Origin: Bacillus sp. J37
GTDB lineage: Bacteria > Bacillota > Bacilli > Bacillales > Bacillaceae
Length of the DNA: 54,136 nt
Direction of reading: 5' to 3'
NCBI RefSeq assembly: GCF_000518865.1
Contig: NZ_JAEK01000033.1
Coordinates: 1-54,136, forward strand
Part shown: one piece after another, positions 1 through 8,666 of the stretch
Layout of the letters: every line of letters begins with the position of its first letter
Numbering within the stretch: the stretch's first letter is position 1
Translations under genes and position numbers: made by a program
The notes under the pieces: model-generated
What the model was told of the DNA's origin: nothing
Seen by the model: only the letters and a program-made list of their open reading frames with translations
Database searches by the model: none

Positions 1-47
1 TCAGGCTGTCGAGAAACCTCGGCAGCCTATTATTTTATCTGATTGCT

Positions 48-78
48 TTAACTTTTCACTGCGTTAATTTGGTATAAT
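48..78 (+). promoter_or_regulatory. Putative transposase promoter
   Basis: A perfect -10 box TATAAT lies at 73-78, about 30 bases before the transposase start. The -35 is weak (TTAACT at 48-53 with a long 19-base spacer). Confidence 0.45.
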
Positions 79-107
79 ATAGATAACTAATTGGGAGGGT
101 GATATTT

Positions 108-680
108 ATGTTCAATACAAGAGAAAACACACAAAATGAAGTTGAATTTATAGTAATAGATGACCTTGTTCCTGAAAATCATCTACTTCGAAAAATAGAT
201 AAATATATAGATTTTTCATTCATTCTTGAAAAAGTAAAACCTTATTATTGTGAGGATAATGGACGCCCTTCAATTGATCCTCTAGTTCTTTTTAAAATGA
301 TGTTTGTTGGTTATTTATACGGAATTCGCTCTGAGAGGCAATTAGAAGAAGAAATTAAAATGAATATTGCTTATAGATGGTTTTTAGGGTTGAAATTATC
401 TGATCGAGTTCCTCATCATTCTACAATAAGCTGGAATCGTAGAACTCGTTATGCAGAAACAAATATATTCCAAGAAATCTTTGATGAGATCGTGTTTCAA
501 GCAATGGAACATCGCATGGTAGGAGGAAGAGTTCTCTTTACGGATTCTACTCATTTAAAAGCCAATGCGAATAAGCACAAATTCACCAGAGAAACTGTTG
601 AGGTTGAGACTAGAGATTATATTGAAGACTTAAATAAAGCTATTGAACAAGATCGTAAAGATCACGGAAAAAAGCTCTAA
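108..680 (+). CDS. IS1182-type transposase, N-terminal part
   Basis: This is the DNA-binding half (DUF772/InsH-type N-terminal domain) of a DDE transposase, about 190 residues. It includes a family-like segment around [20 protein letters not shown] and ends just after the first catalytic Asp motif ([14 protein letters not shown], about residue 145). I start it at ATG 108, eight bases after the SD GGGAGGG (93-99); an in-frame GTG at 99 overlaps that SD. The frame stops at 678-680, immediately after an A-AAA-AAG run at 668-674. The rest of the protein continues in the -1 frame, so this ORF alone would lack two of the three catalytic acidic residues. Confidence 0.8.
   Translation: MFNTRENTQNEVEFIVIDDLVPENHLLRKIDKYIDFSFILEKVKPYYCEDNGRPSIDPLVLFKMMFVGYLYGIRSERQLEEEIKMNIAYRWFLGLKLSDRVPHHSTISWNRRTRYAETNIFQEIFDEIVFQAMEHRMVGGRVLFTDSTHLKANANKHKFTRETVEVETRDYIEDLNKAIEQDRKDHGKKL
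668..674 (+). promoter_or_regulatory. Candidate -1 frameshift heptamer in transposase
   Basis: The heptamer A-AAA-AAG lies in the exact reading register needed for -1 slippage (codons GGA AAA AAG of the first ORF). A -1 slip here joins the two halves seamlessly as ...[14 protein letters not shown]. The alternative is a plain one-base indel in the A6 run, by mutation or sequencing error. Confidence 0.45.
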
Positions 681-694
681 AAGAAAGAGAGGAG

Positions 695-1459
695 GTGGAG
701 GAAACTAAGGAAATACGAGTAAGTTCAACAGATCCTGAAAGTGGATTTATGTCTAGAGATAACAAACAGGAAATGTTCTGTTATCTAGATCATCGAACGA
801 CAGACTTTAAATTCAACATTATAACTGATGCCTATGTTACACCTGGAAATGTCCATGATTCTGTTCCTTATTTATCAAGACTTGACCGCCAAATCCAGCG
901 ATTTGGTTTTAAAGTAGAAGCATCAGCTTTGGATTCAGGATATTTGACTAGTGCTGTTTGTAAGGGGTTATCGGATAGAGGCATATTTGGAGTAATTGCC
1001 CATAGAAGATTTAAACCAACCAAAGGTTTGTTTCCTAAAGCGAAATTTACATATGATAAAGAGAAGGATCTATATATTTGTCCAAATAAGGATGAGTTAA
1101 CTTATCGAACAACTACAAGAGAAGGATATCGAGAATATAAATCTGATCCCAAGAAATGTGCCACATGTCCTCTACTCTCACAGTGTACAAGGTCAAAAAC
1201 CAAACAAAAAGTAATAACTCGACATGTTTGGGAAGACCATAAGGAGCAAGTTAGATTAAATCGCCTTTCCCCATCTGGGAAAGAACTATATAAATTTAGA
1301 AAAGAAAAGGTAGAGCGAAGCTTTGCAGATTCAAAAGAATTGCATGGGCTTCGCTACTGCCGGTTACGGGGATTAAGGAATACAAGTGAGCAGGTGCTTC
1401 TCACCGCAGCCTGCCAGAATATGAAAAAGATTGCCACACACCTAGCTAGGTTAAGCTAG
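695..1459 (+). CDS. IS1182-type transposase, C-terminal catalytic part
   Basis: This is the DDE catalytic half (DDE_Tnp_1_6-like), about 254 residues from GTG 695. The same frame is open from 674, where it joins the upstream ORF. Visible motifs are STDPESGFMSRDNK, the second Asp region SALDSGYLTSA, a cysteine group CATCPLLSQC, and the Glu region KVERSFADSKELHGLRYCRLRG typical of the family's C-terminal block. The SD-like AGGAGG just before GTG 695 could allow separate initiation. A fused product would be about 450 residues, normal for an IS1182 transposase. The stop codon lies inside the terminator hairpin. Confidence 0.8.
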   Translation: MEETKEIRVSSTDPESGFMSRDNKQEMFCYLDHRTTDFKFNIITDAYVTPGNVHDSVPYLSRLDRQIQRFGFKVEASALDSGYLTSAVCKGLSDRGIFGVIAHRRFKPTKGLFPKAKFTYDKEKDLYICPNKDELTYRTTTREGYREYKSDPKKCATCPLLSQCTRSKTKQKVITRHVWEDHKEQVRLNRLSPSGKELYKFRKEKVERSFADSKELHGLRYCRLRGLRNTSEQVLLTAACQNMKKIATHLARLS

Positions 1460-1478
1460 GTGTGTGAGAAGCTTTTTC
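1435..1478 (+). terminator. Transposase terminator
   Basis: A perfect 13-bp stem, CACACACCTAGCT (1435-1447) with AGCTAGGTGTGTG (1454-1466), has a 6-base loop and is followed by a T-rich stretch. It overlaps the transposase stop codon. Confidence 0.8.
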
Positions 1479-1573
1479 TTTGGTTATCTTAGGAAATTTA
1501 TTAATCTTTATAAGAACATTTTAAGAAAATAAAAAAGCTTGTAGAGAAAAACACCCACTTTCTCTACAAGCTG

Positions 1574-1602
1574 ACGAATCACTTTGTGTGATTCGTTTTT
1601 TT
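1574..1602 (+). terminator. Rho-independent terminator at IS right edge
   Basis: The stem ACGAATCAC (1574-1582) pairs with GTGATTCGT (1588-1596) across a 5-base loop, followed by seven T. It lies just outside the IS right tip, so it may be the original terminator of the gene upstream of the insertion, which would put pheT upstream. Confidence 0.75.
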
Positions 1603-1630
1603 ATGTGTGTCGAATTATGTTTAATTTTGT

Positions 1631-1730
1631 CTAATAGTAAATAAAATCTGAAAATCGAAGATAAATTCCAAGAATCGTTGATAAACTTTAGAAATCGTTA
1701 ATAAATTGTCAGAAACGAAAATAAATCCAT
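1631..1730. repeat. Degenerate 20-bp tandem repeat array
   Basis: Five imperfect units of exactly 20 bases run head to tail: 1631-1650, 1651-1670, 1671-1690, 1691-1710 and 1711-1730. The shared core is AATCG(T/A)(T/A)(G/A)ATAAA. A sixth, poorer unit may precede at 1611. The array sits between the terminator and the 3' end of rnhC. No coding potential is seen. The period is close to two helical turns. Confidence 0.7.
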
Positions 1731-1737
1731 CTACTAA

Positions 1738-2670
1738 CTATTTCTTAGCAAGTTTCAAGGCTTTTTCTGTATTGGCAAAATGCTTCTTTGTAATAGAAGC
1801 TAAAAACTCACTACCTTTTTTTTGAAGGATTTTTGCAGCAGCAATATCTACTTGTGCTCCTGCACCTTTTGGAATCACCACACCCGCTTTTTGGGACAAT
1901 TTGTCAAATTCTTGAATAAATGAATAACGGGCAATTATGGATGCAGCCGCAACCGCAAGATGAACACCTTCAGCTTTTGTTGAAAAGTAGATATTTTCTT
2001 TATACACTTTTTTTCCTTGAAGATGGTTGAAATAAACACCCGGCACAGCAAATTGATCGATTAGAACACCATCGGGCTTTTCCGGATCAATCTTCATAAG
2101 TAAATGATTAATAGCCTGGTTATGTAAAATAGCCTTCATTTTTCCTTGTGACATTCCTTGCTGTTGCAGATCATTATATTTTTCATTATGTAAGACAAGC
2201 AAACTATAAGGGATTGTTTGAATCAGATCTTTTGCAATGTCACAAATTTGAGGATCTTTAAGGTTCTTCGAGTCTTTGACACCTAATTCTTTTAAAAGTT
2301 CAATTTGATCGTTCTTAACATATGCTGCAACGACTGTAATTGGGCCGAAAAAATCTCCTGTGCCAACCTCATCAGAACCAATAATAGACAAGTTTGATAT
2401 ATTTGCCGGTGGTTGATATCCATTAGGTGCTTTTGCAATTGAAGGCTGTTTCCTAGTTGCTTGAGCAGCTGTGCCCCATTGCGCAGCCACAGCTTCAGCA
2501 GAATTCCCCTGAAAAAGTACTTTTCCGGATTTGTATGCGGTGATCGTACATCCATTTACTTTCGCGGAAAAAACCGCTCCAGGTGGGGTCTTTTCTATTT
2601 TATTTTTGTTATAATAGCTCTCCATTTTTGTGATTTGTTCTGGCCCTACTTTTATAACGGAATTCGCCAA
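1738..2670 (-). CDS. rnhC: Ribonuclease HIII
   Basis: RNase HIII hydrolyses the RNA strand of RNA/DNA hybrids in the cytoplasm and is used in R-loop and primer removal. The 310 residues show the two-part layout of the family: an N-terminal TBP-like substrate-binding domain (about 1-85) and an RNase H domain starting at IIGSDEVGTGDFFGP. Candidate metal ligands are D100, E101, D205 (LIDQF) and E234 (TKAEGVHLAVAAASIIAR). Start is TTG at 2670, six bases after the SD AAAGGGTG; no better start lies upstream. It is divergent from zapA, as in B. subtilis. Confidence 0.95.
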   Translation of the reverse strand: MANSVIKVGPEQITKMESYYNKNKIEKTPPGAVFSAKVNGCTITAYKSGKVLFQGNSAEAVAAQWGTAAQATRKQPSIAKAPNGYQPPANISNLSIIGSDEVGTGDFFGPITVVAAYVKNDQIELLKELGVKDSKNLKDPQICDIAKDLIQTIPYSLLVLHNEKYNDLQQQGMSQGKMKAILHNQAINHLLMKIDPEKPDGVLIDQFAVPGVYFNHLQGKKVYKENIYFSTKAEGVHLAVAAASIIARYSFIQEFDKLSQKAGVVIPKGAGAQVDIAAAKILQKKGSEFLASITKKHFANTEKALKLAKK

Positions 2671-2802
2671 TTTTTACACCCTTTCTAAATAAAAACTAAC
2701 AATGACTTGTTGCATTTGTTCAAAAAATTGTCCTTCTTCCCATATGATAAAGCTTCATGTTATGATATAAATTAGGATTTGCAGGAAATGGAGGATTTAT
2801 CG

Positions 2803-3060
2803 TTGTCAAAACGTCCTAAGTCTAAAACAACAGTAGACATATATGGTCAACAATTTTCAATTATTGGTTCTGAAAGCACAAGCCATATTCGAGCTGTTGC
2901 TGCAATGGTTGATGATAAAATGAGAGAGATTAATAGTAAAAATCCGTCTCTTGATATAAATAAATTGGCAGTGTTAACAGCTGTTAACGTTGTCCATGAC
3001 TATTTAAAGCTAAAAGAAGAGTATGAAAAACTCGAGAAACAATTATTTGAAAAGGATTGA
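2803..3060 (+). CDS. zapA: Cell division protein ZapA
   Basis: ZapA is a small cytoplasmic protein that binds FtsZ and promotes Z-ring bundling at midcell. The first half ([19 protein letters not shown]) is the conserved ZapA head; the second half is a predicted coiled coil ending in [14 protein letters not shown] start it at TTG 2803, eight bases after GGAGGA (2789-2794), which gives 85 residues, the family length. The frame is open upstream to TTG 2779, but that start would place the SD inside the coding region. It is followed closely by cvpA, with which it probably shares a transcript. Confidence 0.92.
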   Translation: MSKRPKSKTTVDIYGQQFSIIGSESTSHIRAVAAMVDDKMREINSKNPSLDINKLAVLTAVNVVHDYLKLKEEYEKLEKQLFEKD

Positions 3061-3069
3061 AGCTGAAAT

Positions 3070-3609
3070 ATGCTAGATTTTGTTTTGTTTATTATTCTAT
3101 TATTCGGAATATTGGTCGGCTTAAAACGTGGATTTATTCTCCAGTTTATTCACTTAGCCGGATTTATCATTTCTTATATTGTAGCATACCAATATTTTGA
3201 TGATCTTGCACCAAAATTAAAGCTGTGGGTTCCTTACCCGGTATCAGGAGAAGGTCCAACAATATTAACATTACTCAGTGGCGATGACCTTGAGGGAGCT
3301 TATTACCGAGCTGTTGCATTTGTATTATTATTCATTGGGACAAAAATTGTTATGCAGATTATTGGATCAATGCTGGACTTTGTGGCACTTCTTCCGATTT
3401 TAAAGCAATTAAATAGGGCTGCTGGATCAATACTTGGATTTTTAGAGTCATATCTTGTTTTATTTATTATCCTATTTATTGCAGCGTTAATTCCAATGGA
3501 ACAAATTCAAAGTGCATTGGACCATTCGGTATTAGCAAATCTTATTGTGAACCACACACCTTATTTTTCTGATAAAGTAAATGAACTTTGGATTCAATAC
3601 ATGTCTTAA
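3070..3609 (+). CDS. cvpA: CvpA family membrane protein (YshB)
   Basis: This is a 179-residue integral membrane protein of the colicin V production (CvpA) family, with about four hydrophobic spans: residues 1-20, 22-42, 75-100 and 115-142. The family is widespread but its molecular role in Bacillus is not settled. The N-terminal block LDFVLFIILLFGILVGLKRGF is the family signature region. It starts nine bases after the zapA stop, so translational coupling is likely. Confidence 0.88.
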   Translation: MLDFVLFIILLFGILVGLKRGFILQFIHLAGFIISYIVAYQYFDDLAPKLKLWVPYPVSGEGPTILTLLSGDDLEGAYYRAVAFVLLFIGTKIVMQIIGSMLDFVALLPILKQLNRAAGSILGFLESYLVLFIILFIAALIPMEQIQSALDHSVLANLIVNHTPYFSDKVNELWIQYMS

Positions 3610-3727
3610 AAGAGGCTGACTTAAAGAGGGTAATTCTTTCATCACTCGTATATATTGACTACATCCAAGTTTTGTAGAATATATAATGGTGCAGGTGGAC
3701 TTACCCTTAGTTTAAGTCAGTCTCTTT
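3608..3727. repeat. Long fold-back sequence after cvpA (terminator or MITE-like)
   Basis: This is a 120-bp nested inverted repeat. The outer stem is AGAGGCTGACTTAAA (3611-3625) with TTTAAGTCAGTCTCTTT (3711-3727). A middle stem pairs GAGGGTAA with TTACCCTT, and an inner stem pairs ATATATT (3650-3656) with AATATAT (3678-3684). It probably ends the zapA-cvpA transcript, though it lacks a long T run. The length and nesting would also fit a small non-autonomous element. Confidence 0.55.
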
Positions 3728-3811
3728 CCGTAAGAAGTGACTTAAGAATTGTACTTTTTCTTAAATATTGTATCATTTTTATAGAAAGTGCTAGATAAAG
3801 AGGTGGAATAA

Positions 3812-5536
3812 ATGAACATTCATAAAAAAGATGTTATCCGATTATTAGAAAAGATCGCGGTTTTAATGGAATTAAAAGGGGAAAATCCTTTTAAAATATC
3901 TGCGTTTCGAAAAGCTGCTAACGCTTTAGAAGTGGATGATAGAAGCTTAGCATTAATTGATGATTTTACGAAGATTCCCGGTATAGGAAAAGGGACTTCA
4001 GCCGTTATTAAAGAATTTGTGGAAACGGAAAAATCAGAGGTTCTTGAGCAATTACAAGCGGAAGTGCCTGCAGGTTTACTTCCTTTATTAAAACTGCCAG
4101 GTTTAGGTGGTAAAAAGATTGCAAAGCTATATAAGGAATTACACATCGATAGTGTTGAAGCGCTTAAATTAGCCTGTGAAGAAAATAAGATACAAAGTTT
4201 AGCGGGATTTGGAAAAAAATCAGAAGAAAAGATTTTAGCTGCGATTGAAGAAATCGGAAGTCGTCCAGAACGCTTACCAATTTCGTTTATGCTTCCAATT
4301 GCACAGGAAATTGAGTCATATCTTGAAAAATGTAAAGATATTGAAAGCTACTCACGTGCTGGCAGTCTGAGACGTATGCGTGAAACTATTAAAGATTTAG
4401 ATTTTATTATATCGACAAATGAACCCAAACATGTAAGGGAACAACTGTTGAACATTCCTAATATTTCGGATGTTATCGCAAGCGGTGATACAAAGGTATC
4501 TGTCCAGCTTACATATGACTATGAGGTAAGTGTAGATTTTAGACTAGTTAAACCAGCGGAATTTGCCACAACTCTGCATCATTTCACAGGATCGAAGGAC
4601 CATAATGTCAGAATGAGACAGCTTGCAAAAGACCGTGGAGAAAAGATTAGTGAATATGGCGTAGAAAATGTTGAGACAAACGAAGTGAAAACATTTGAAA
4701 CAGAAGAGGATTTTTATCAGTATTTTAATCTTCCTCATTTCTCTCCTGAAATTCGAGAAGATGGAACAGAGGTTGATTCTTTCCATCATGACATCAAGCT
4801 TGTACACTTGGAGGATATAAAAGGAGATCTTCATATGCACTCTACCTGGAGTGATGGAGCTTTTACTATTCGTGAAATGGTTGAAGCGTGTCGCAATAAA
4901 GGGTATCGTTATATCGCCATTACGGACCATTCCCAATATTTAAAGGTAGCAAATGGATTAACACCTGAGAGACTAAGGGCTCAACGGCAGGAAATAGATG
5001 CCTTAAACGAAGAATATGATGATATTACAATTCTTGCCGGAGTTGAGATGGATATTTTGCCTGATGCTACATTAGATTATGATGACGAATTGCTAGCCGA
5101 GATGGATCTTGTCATTGCCTCCATTCATTCAAGTTTTTCTCAATCACAGGAAGTGATCATGGAACGTCTAAAAACAGCGTTACACAATCATCATGTTGAC
5201 ATCATTGCACATCCAACTGGTCGAATCATCGGCAAGCGAAAAGGTTATGATGTAAACATAGATTTACTTATTCAACTTGCAAAGGAAACAGACACAGTAT
5301 TAGAGTTAAATGCGAACCCTCAGCGTTTAGACTTGAGTGCAGAACATATTCGCAAGGCCCAAGAAGCGGGTGTGAAAGTTGTCATTAATACAGATGCACA
5401 TAATATAGACATGTTAGACGATATGGATATTGGTATTTCTACAGCCAAAAAAGGCTGGATTGAACGCGATACAGTTATTAATACATGGGACATTGACCAG
5501 CTAAAAGCATTTTTAAACAGACATCATAAGGAATAG
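3812..5536 (+). CDS. polX: DNA polymerase X with PHP domain
   Basis: This is a family X DNA polymerase for gap-filling in base excision repair, carrying a C-terminal PHP phosphoesterase (3'-5' exonuclease and AP endonuclease in the B. subtilis enzyme). The 574 residues show helix-hairpin-helix motifs near the N-terminus (IPGIGKGTSAVIKEF, LPGLGGKKIAKLY), catalytic Asp motifs in KDLDFIIST and SVDFRLV, and the PHP domain beginning at GDLHMHSTWSDGAF (about residue 335) with later ITDHS, HPTGR and NTDAHN metal-ligand motifs. Length matches B. subtilis YshC. The SD AAAGAGGTGG supports ATG 3812. Confidence 0.95.
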   Translation: MNIHKKDVIRLLEKIAVLMELKGENPFKISAFRKAANALEVDDRSLALIDDFTKIPGIGKGTSAVIKEFVETEKSEVLEQLQAEVPAGLLPLLKLPGLGGKKIAKLYKELHIDSVEALKLACEENKIQSLAGFGKKSEEKILAAIEEIGSRPERLPISFMLPIAQEIESYLEKCKDIESYSRAGSLRRMRETIKDLDFIISTNEPKHVREQLLNIPNISDVIASGDTKVSVQLTYDYEVSVDFRLVKPAEFATTLHHFTGSKDHNVRMRQLAKDRGEKISEYGVENVETNEVKTFETEEDFYQYFNLPHFSPEIREDGTEVDSFHHDIKLVHLEDIKGDLHMHSTWSDGAFTIREMVEACRNKGYRYIAITDHSQYLKVANGLTPERLRAQRQEIDALNEEYDDITILAGVEMDILPDATLDYDDELLAEMDLVIASIHSSFSQSQEVIMERLKTALHNHHVDIIAHPTGRIIGKRKGYDVNIDLLIQLAKETDTVLELNANPQRLDLSAEHIRKAQEAGVKVVINTDAHNIDMLDDMDIGISTAKKGWIERDTVINTWDIDQLKAFLNRHHKE

Positions 5537-5594
5537 CAAATTATATTTATGATTGAATATTGAAGGCTGTGTAATTATTAGGAGGTAGACCGAA

Positions 5595-7955
5595 TTGCAG
5601 CAGAAAGTTTTGCATGTACTTGAATATGAAAAAGTGAAAGAGCAGCTTATTAAGCATGCTTCATCAACACTTGGCAAAGAAAAAGTTAAAGCGCTCGTCC
5701 CTTCTAGTGAGTACCAGGAAGTGGCTGTTTCTCAGGAACAAACAGATGAGGCTGCAAAAGTACTCCGACTCAAAGGAAATATCCCATTGGGTGGACTTGT
5801 TGACATTAGAGCAACAGTCAAGCGAGCAAAAATCGGCGGAATGCTCAGTTCAGTTGAGCTTATTGAAGTTGCAGGCACTTTATATGCAGGCAGGCAAATG
5901 AAACGTTTTATTGAAAAAATGATAGAGGAAGAAATTGAATTATCTCATTTGCCAATCCTTGCTGAGCAAATTGTTGTCATTCATGACTTGGAGAGAAGGA
6001 TTTCCGAATGTATAGATGATAATGGGTATGTATTGGACAGTGCAAGTGAAACATTAAAAGGCATTCGCCAGCAGCTTAGAACAACCGAGGCAAGAGTAAG
6101 AGATAAACTAGAATCAATGATTCGTTCTTCTAATGCATCAAAAATGCTATCTGATGCGATCATTACGATTCGAAATGATCGTTTTGTATTGCCTGTAAAA
6201 CAGGAGTATAGAGGATCATACGGTGGGATCGTTCATGATCAATCCAGTTCAGGGGCAACTCTTTTTATCGAACCTCAAGTCGTAGTTGACCTAAACAACA
6301 CTCTTCAACAAGCAAAAGTGAGGGAAAAGGTAGAAATCGACCGCATTCTAGCAAAACTGTCAAATGAAGTAGCCGAAAATAGTGATGATCTCCTGCAGAA
6401 TGTTGAATGCTTGGCCATTATGGATTTTATGTTCACAAAGGCGAAGTATGCAAAACAAATAAAAGGGATAAAGCCTATTGTCAATCAAGAAGGTGTTATC
6501 CGCTTGTTTAAAGCAAGACACCCCCTATTACCTGAAAGTGAAGTTGTACCGAATGATATTGAATTAGGTACAGACTTTACAACCATAGTTATTACAGGAC
6601 CAAATACCGGTGGGAAGACCGTTGCACTTAAAACACTTGGATTATGTACATTAATGGCTCAATCAGGTTTGCACATTCCGGCACTTGACGGATCAGAGGT
6701 TGCGGTCTTCAAGGAGGTTTATGCAGATATCGGTGACGAACAATCGATTGAACAAAGCTTAAGTACGTTTTCTTCACATATGGTTAATATTGTGGATATC
6801 CTTCATAAAGTGGATGACGAAAGTCTTGTGTTATTTGATGAGCTTGGAGCCGGAACAGATCCACAAGAAGGGGCTGCGCTTGCTATCTCTATATTGGATG
6901 AAGTGTACAGTCGTGGAGCGAGAGTGGTTGCAACAACTCACTATCCGGAGCTAAAAGCGTACGGATATAACCGAGATGGTGTCATTAATGCAAGTGTAGA
7001 ATTTGATATCACAACTTTGAGTCCAACATATAAACTTTTAATAGGTGTCCCGGGCCGTAGTAATGCGTTTGAAATCTCAAAACGACTGGGCCTGCAGGAA
7101 AATGTTATACAAAAGGCAAGGTCACAAATGAGTGATGAGAGCAATGAAGTAGACACGATGATCGCTTCATTAGAATCCAGCAAAAAAACAGCTGAAATTG
7201 AGTTAATGGAATCAAAAAAAATCCGGCATGAAGCAGAAAAACTTCATAAGGAGCTTCAAAGACAGATCATTGAATTCAATGAACAACGTGATGCCCTTTT
7301 TGAAAAAGCGGAACGAAAGGCTTCAGAAAAATTAGAAGAAGCAAACCGGGAAGCGGAAAACATTATAAGAGATTTAAGGAAACTTCGAAAAGAACAGCAT
7401 GCTCAAGTAAAAGAGCATGAGTTGATCGATGCGAAAAAGCGTCTTGAAGAGGCACAGCCTTATTTCGAAAAATCGAAAAAGGTTGAGAAGAAACAACCTG
7501 TTAAACATGAACTTCTGCCTGGTGATGAAGTAAAAGTCATTAGTTTTGATCAAAAGGGATATTTGGTTGAAAGGGTAAATGATAAGGAGTGGCAGGTTCA
7601 AATGGGAATCTTAAAAATGAAGGTAAAAGAAAAAGATCTTGAATATATTAAGAGACCTAAGCAACAGGTGCAAGAAAAGCCTTTGGCTGCTGTTAAAGGA
7701 AAGGATTACCATGTTTCATTGGAATTAGATTTACGAGGGGAACGATTTGAAAATGCATTACTAAGAGTTGAGAAATACTTAGATGATGCTGTTTTAGCCG
7801 GCTATCCAAGGGTTTCAATTATTCATGGTAAAGGAACAGGTGCACTTCGAACTGGTGTGAAAGAATTGTTAAAAAATCATCGAAGTGTAAAAAGCACTCG
7901 GTTTGGGGAAGCGGGTGAAGGCGGAACAGGCGTCACAATTGTGGAGCTTAAATAG
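5595..7955 (+). CDS. mutS2: Endonuclease MutS2
   Basis: MutS2 is a MutS-like ATPase with a nuclease domain, involved in handling recombination intermediates and, in B. subtilis, in rescuing collided ribosomes. The 786 residues contain the MutS core without the mismatch-recognition domain, Walker A GPNTGGKT at 335-342, [11 protein letters not shown] (Walker B/signature), a long charged coiled coil (about 515-630), and a C-terminal Smr domain with [12 protein letters not shown] and [12 protein letters not shown]. Start is TTG 5595 after the SD TAGGAGGTAG. The stop codon is close to the yshE start, so the two are coupled. Confidence 0.95.
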   Translation: MQQKVLHVLEYEKVKEQLIKHASSTLGKEKVKALVPSSEYQEVAVSQEQTDEAAKVLRLKGNIPLGGLVDIRATVKRAKIGGMLSSVELIEVAGTLYAGRQMKRFIEKMIEEEIELSHLPILAEQIVVIHDLERRISECIDDNGYVLDSASETLKGIRQQLRTTEARVRDKLESMIRSSNASKMLSDAIITIRNDRFVLPVKQEYRGSYGGIVHDQSSSGATLFIEPQVVVDLNNTLQQAKVREKVEIDRILAKLSNEVAENSDDLLQNVECLAIMDFMFTKAKYAKQIKGIKPIVNQEGVIRLFKARHPLLPESEVVPNDIELGTDFTTIVITGPNTGGKTVALKTLGLCTLMAQSGLHIPALDGSEVAVFKEVYADIGDEQSIEQSLSTFSSHMVNIVDILHKVDDESLVLFDELGAGTDPQEGAALAISILDEVYSRGARVVATTHYPELKAYGYNRDGVINASVEFDITTLSPTYKLLIGVPGRSNAFEISKRLGLQENVIQKARSQMSDESNEVDTMIASLESSKKTAEIELMESKKIRHEAEKLHKELQRQIIEFNEQRDALFEKAERKASEKLEEANREAENIIRDLRKLRKEQHAQVKEHELIDAKKRLEEAQPYFEKSKKVEKKQPVKHELLPGDEVKVISFDQKGYLVERVNDKEWQVQMGILKMKVKEKDLEYIKRPKQQVQEKPLAAVKGKDYHVSLELDLRGERFENALLRVEKYLDDAVLAGYPRVSIIHGKGTGALRTGVKELLKNHRSVKSTRFGEAGEGGTGVTIVELK

Positions 7956-7969
7956 TGGGGGGGAAGAGC

Positions 7970-8374
7970 GTGAGTACATTTTGGGAGAATGATTGGGTTC
8001 AAATTGCTGCCTACTATAGCGTTGTAGTTCTAAGTATCATTTTATTTTTAACCATTTTTGAACTTGTCACAAAGTATAAAAATTGGGAAGAGATTCAAAA
8101 TGGTAATTTAGCTGTTGCGATGGCAACAGGAGGGAAAATTTTTGGAATAGCAAATATTTTTCGGTTTTCAATTCAGCAACATGAGAGTCTTCTAGAAATG
8201 TTGGGGTCTGGAGTATATGGATTCGTTTTACTTTTATTAGGCTATTTTATATACGAATTTATGACACCGAAGTTTAGCATTGATGATGAGATTCAGAAAG
8301 ACAATCGTGCAGTTGGATTTATATCCCTTGTTATTTCAGTTGGTTTATCATTTGTTATCGGTGAGGCTTTATAA
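7970..8374 (+). CDS. yshE: DUF350 family membrane protein (YshE)
   Basis: This is a 134-residue membrane protein with four hydrophobic spans separated by short loops (for example YYSVVVLSIILFLTIFEL, GFVLLLLGYFIYEF and GFISLVISVGLSFVIG), a DUF350 pattern with no known function. I choose GTG 7970 rather than the in-frame GTG 7955: the run GGGGGGAAG lies between them and serves as the SD for 7970. It directly follows mutS2 and precedes a tiny membrane peptide gene. Confidence 0.85.
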   Translation: MSTFWENDWVQIAAYYSVVVLSIILFLTIFELVTKYKNWEEIQNGNLAVAMATGGKIFGIANIFRFSIQQHESLLEMLGSGVYGFVLLLLGYFIYEFMTPKFSIDDEIQKDNRAVGFISLVISVGLSFVIGEAL

Positions 8375-8386
8375 GGAGAGTGTAGA

Positions 8387-8467
8387 GTGGAGACGTTGGC
8401 GAAAGTGATGTTTGGTTTATGCGGGTTGTTTGTGTTGATTGGCATTATTTATTTAGCTTTCTTTTAA
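8387..8467 (+). CDS. 26-residue hydrophobic peptide
   Basis: A short ORF begins at GTG 8387, seven bases after a good SD (AAGGAGAG, 8373-8380), twelve bases after yshE. It encodes 26 residues: a short polar head METLAKV followed by one membrane span rich in L, I, V and F, ending IIYLAFF. A Rho-independent terminator follows at once. The SD, spacing, hydrophobic span and terminator suggest a real gene at the end of the mutS2-yshE transcript. Function is unknown; it could be a small membrane-associated modulator. Confidence 0.6.
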   Translation: METLAKVMFGLCGLFVLIGIIYLAFF

Positions 8468-8475
8468 ATACAAGT

Positions 8476-8510
8476 AAAGGGCCTGATTCATAAAATCTGG
8501 CCCTTTTTTA
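8476..8510 (+). terminator. Terminator of the mutS2-yshE unit
   Basis: AAAGGGCC (8476-8483) pairs with GGCCCTTT across a loop that has further pairing, followed by six T. Confidence 0.85.
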
Positions 8511-8520
8511 TTATTTTATA

Positions 8521-8549
8521 TTTCTGAAAACACAAAAAGCTGATATACT
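8521..8549 (+). promoter_or_regulatory. Putative lcfA promoter with extended -10
   Basis: TTTCTG (8521-8526), a 17-base spacer and TATACT (8544-8549), preceded by TGA, form an extended -10 promoter. The leader would be about 110 bases. I see no FadR palindrome here. Confidence 0.5.
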
Positions 8550-8666
8550 TTTTTATAAGCGTGAAAAAATGATTTGTTTATCGGTTTTAACATGTATGTA
8601 TGTCCTCTTTTATTCCTTTCTAACCAATCTGTCATTTTATATTTCCCTCAAAAGGAGGAGAAAAAA

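Larger units (their letters stand above)
1..1574 (+). mobile_element. IS1182-family insertion sequence
   Basis: The element carries a transposase in two frames (108-680 and 674-1459). The left tip (1-17) and the right tip (1558-1574) are imperfect inverted repeats of each other, 13 of 17 bases matching, both ending in TCAG/CTGA-like bases. Each tip also sits inside its own hairpin: 3-28 on the left, 1536-1572 on the right. About 1.57 kb is near the usual size for this family. In B. subtilis the phenylalanyl-tRNA synthetase genes lie next to rnhC, so the element probably separates pheT from rnhC here. The window starts exactly at the left tip, so the left flank and any target duplication cannot be seen. 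Confidence 0.8.

Noticed and set aside
4544-4936. Open frame of 130 codons on the minus strand in polX
   Set aside because: Antisense to a well supported gene, with no SD or recognisable domain.
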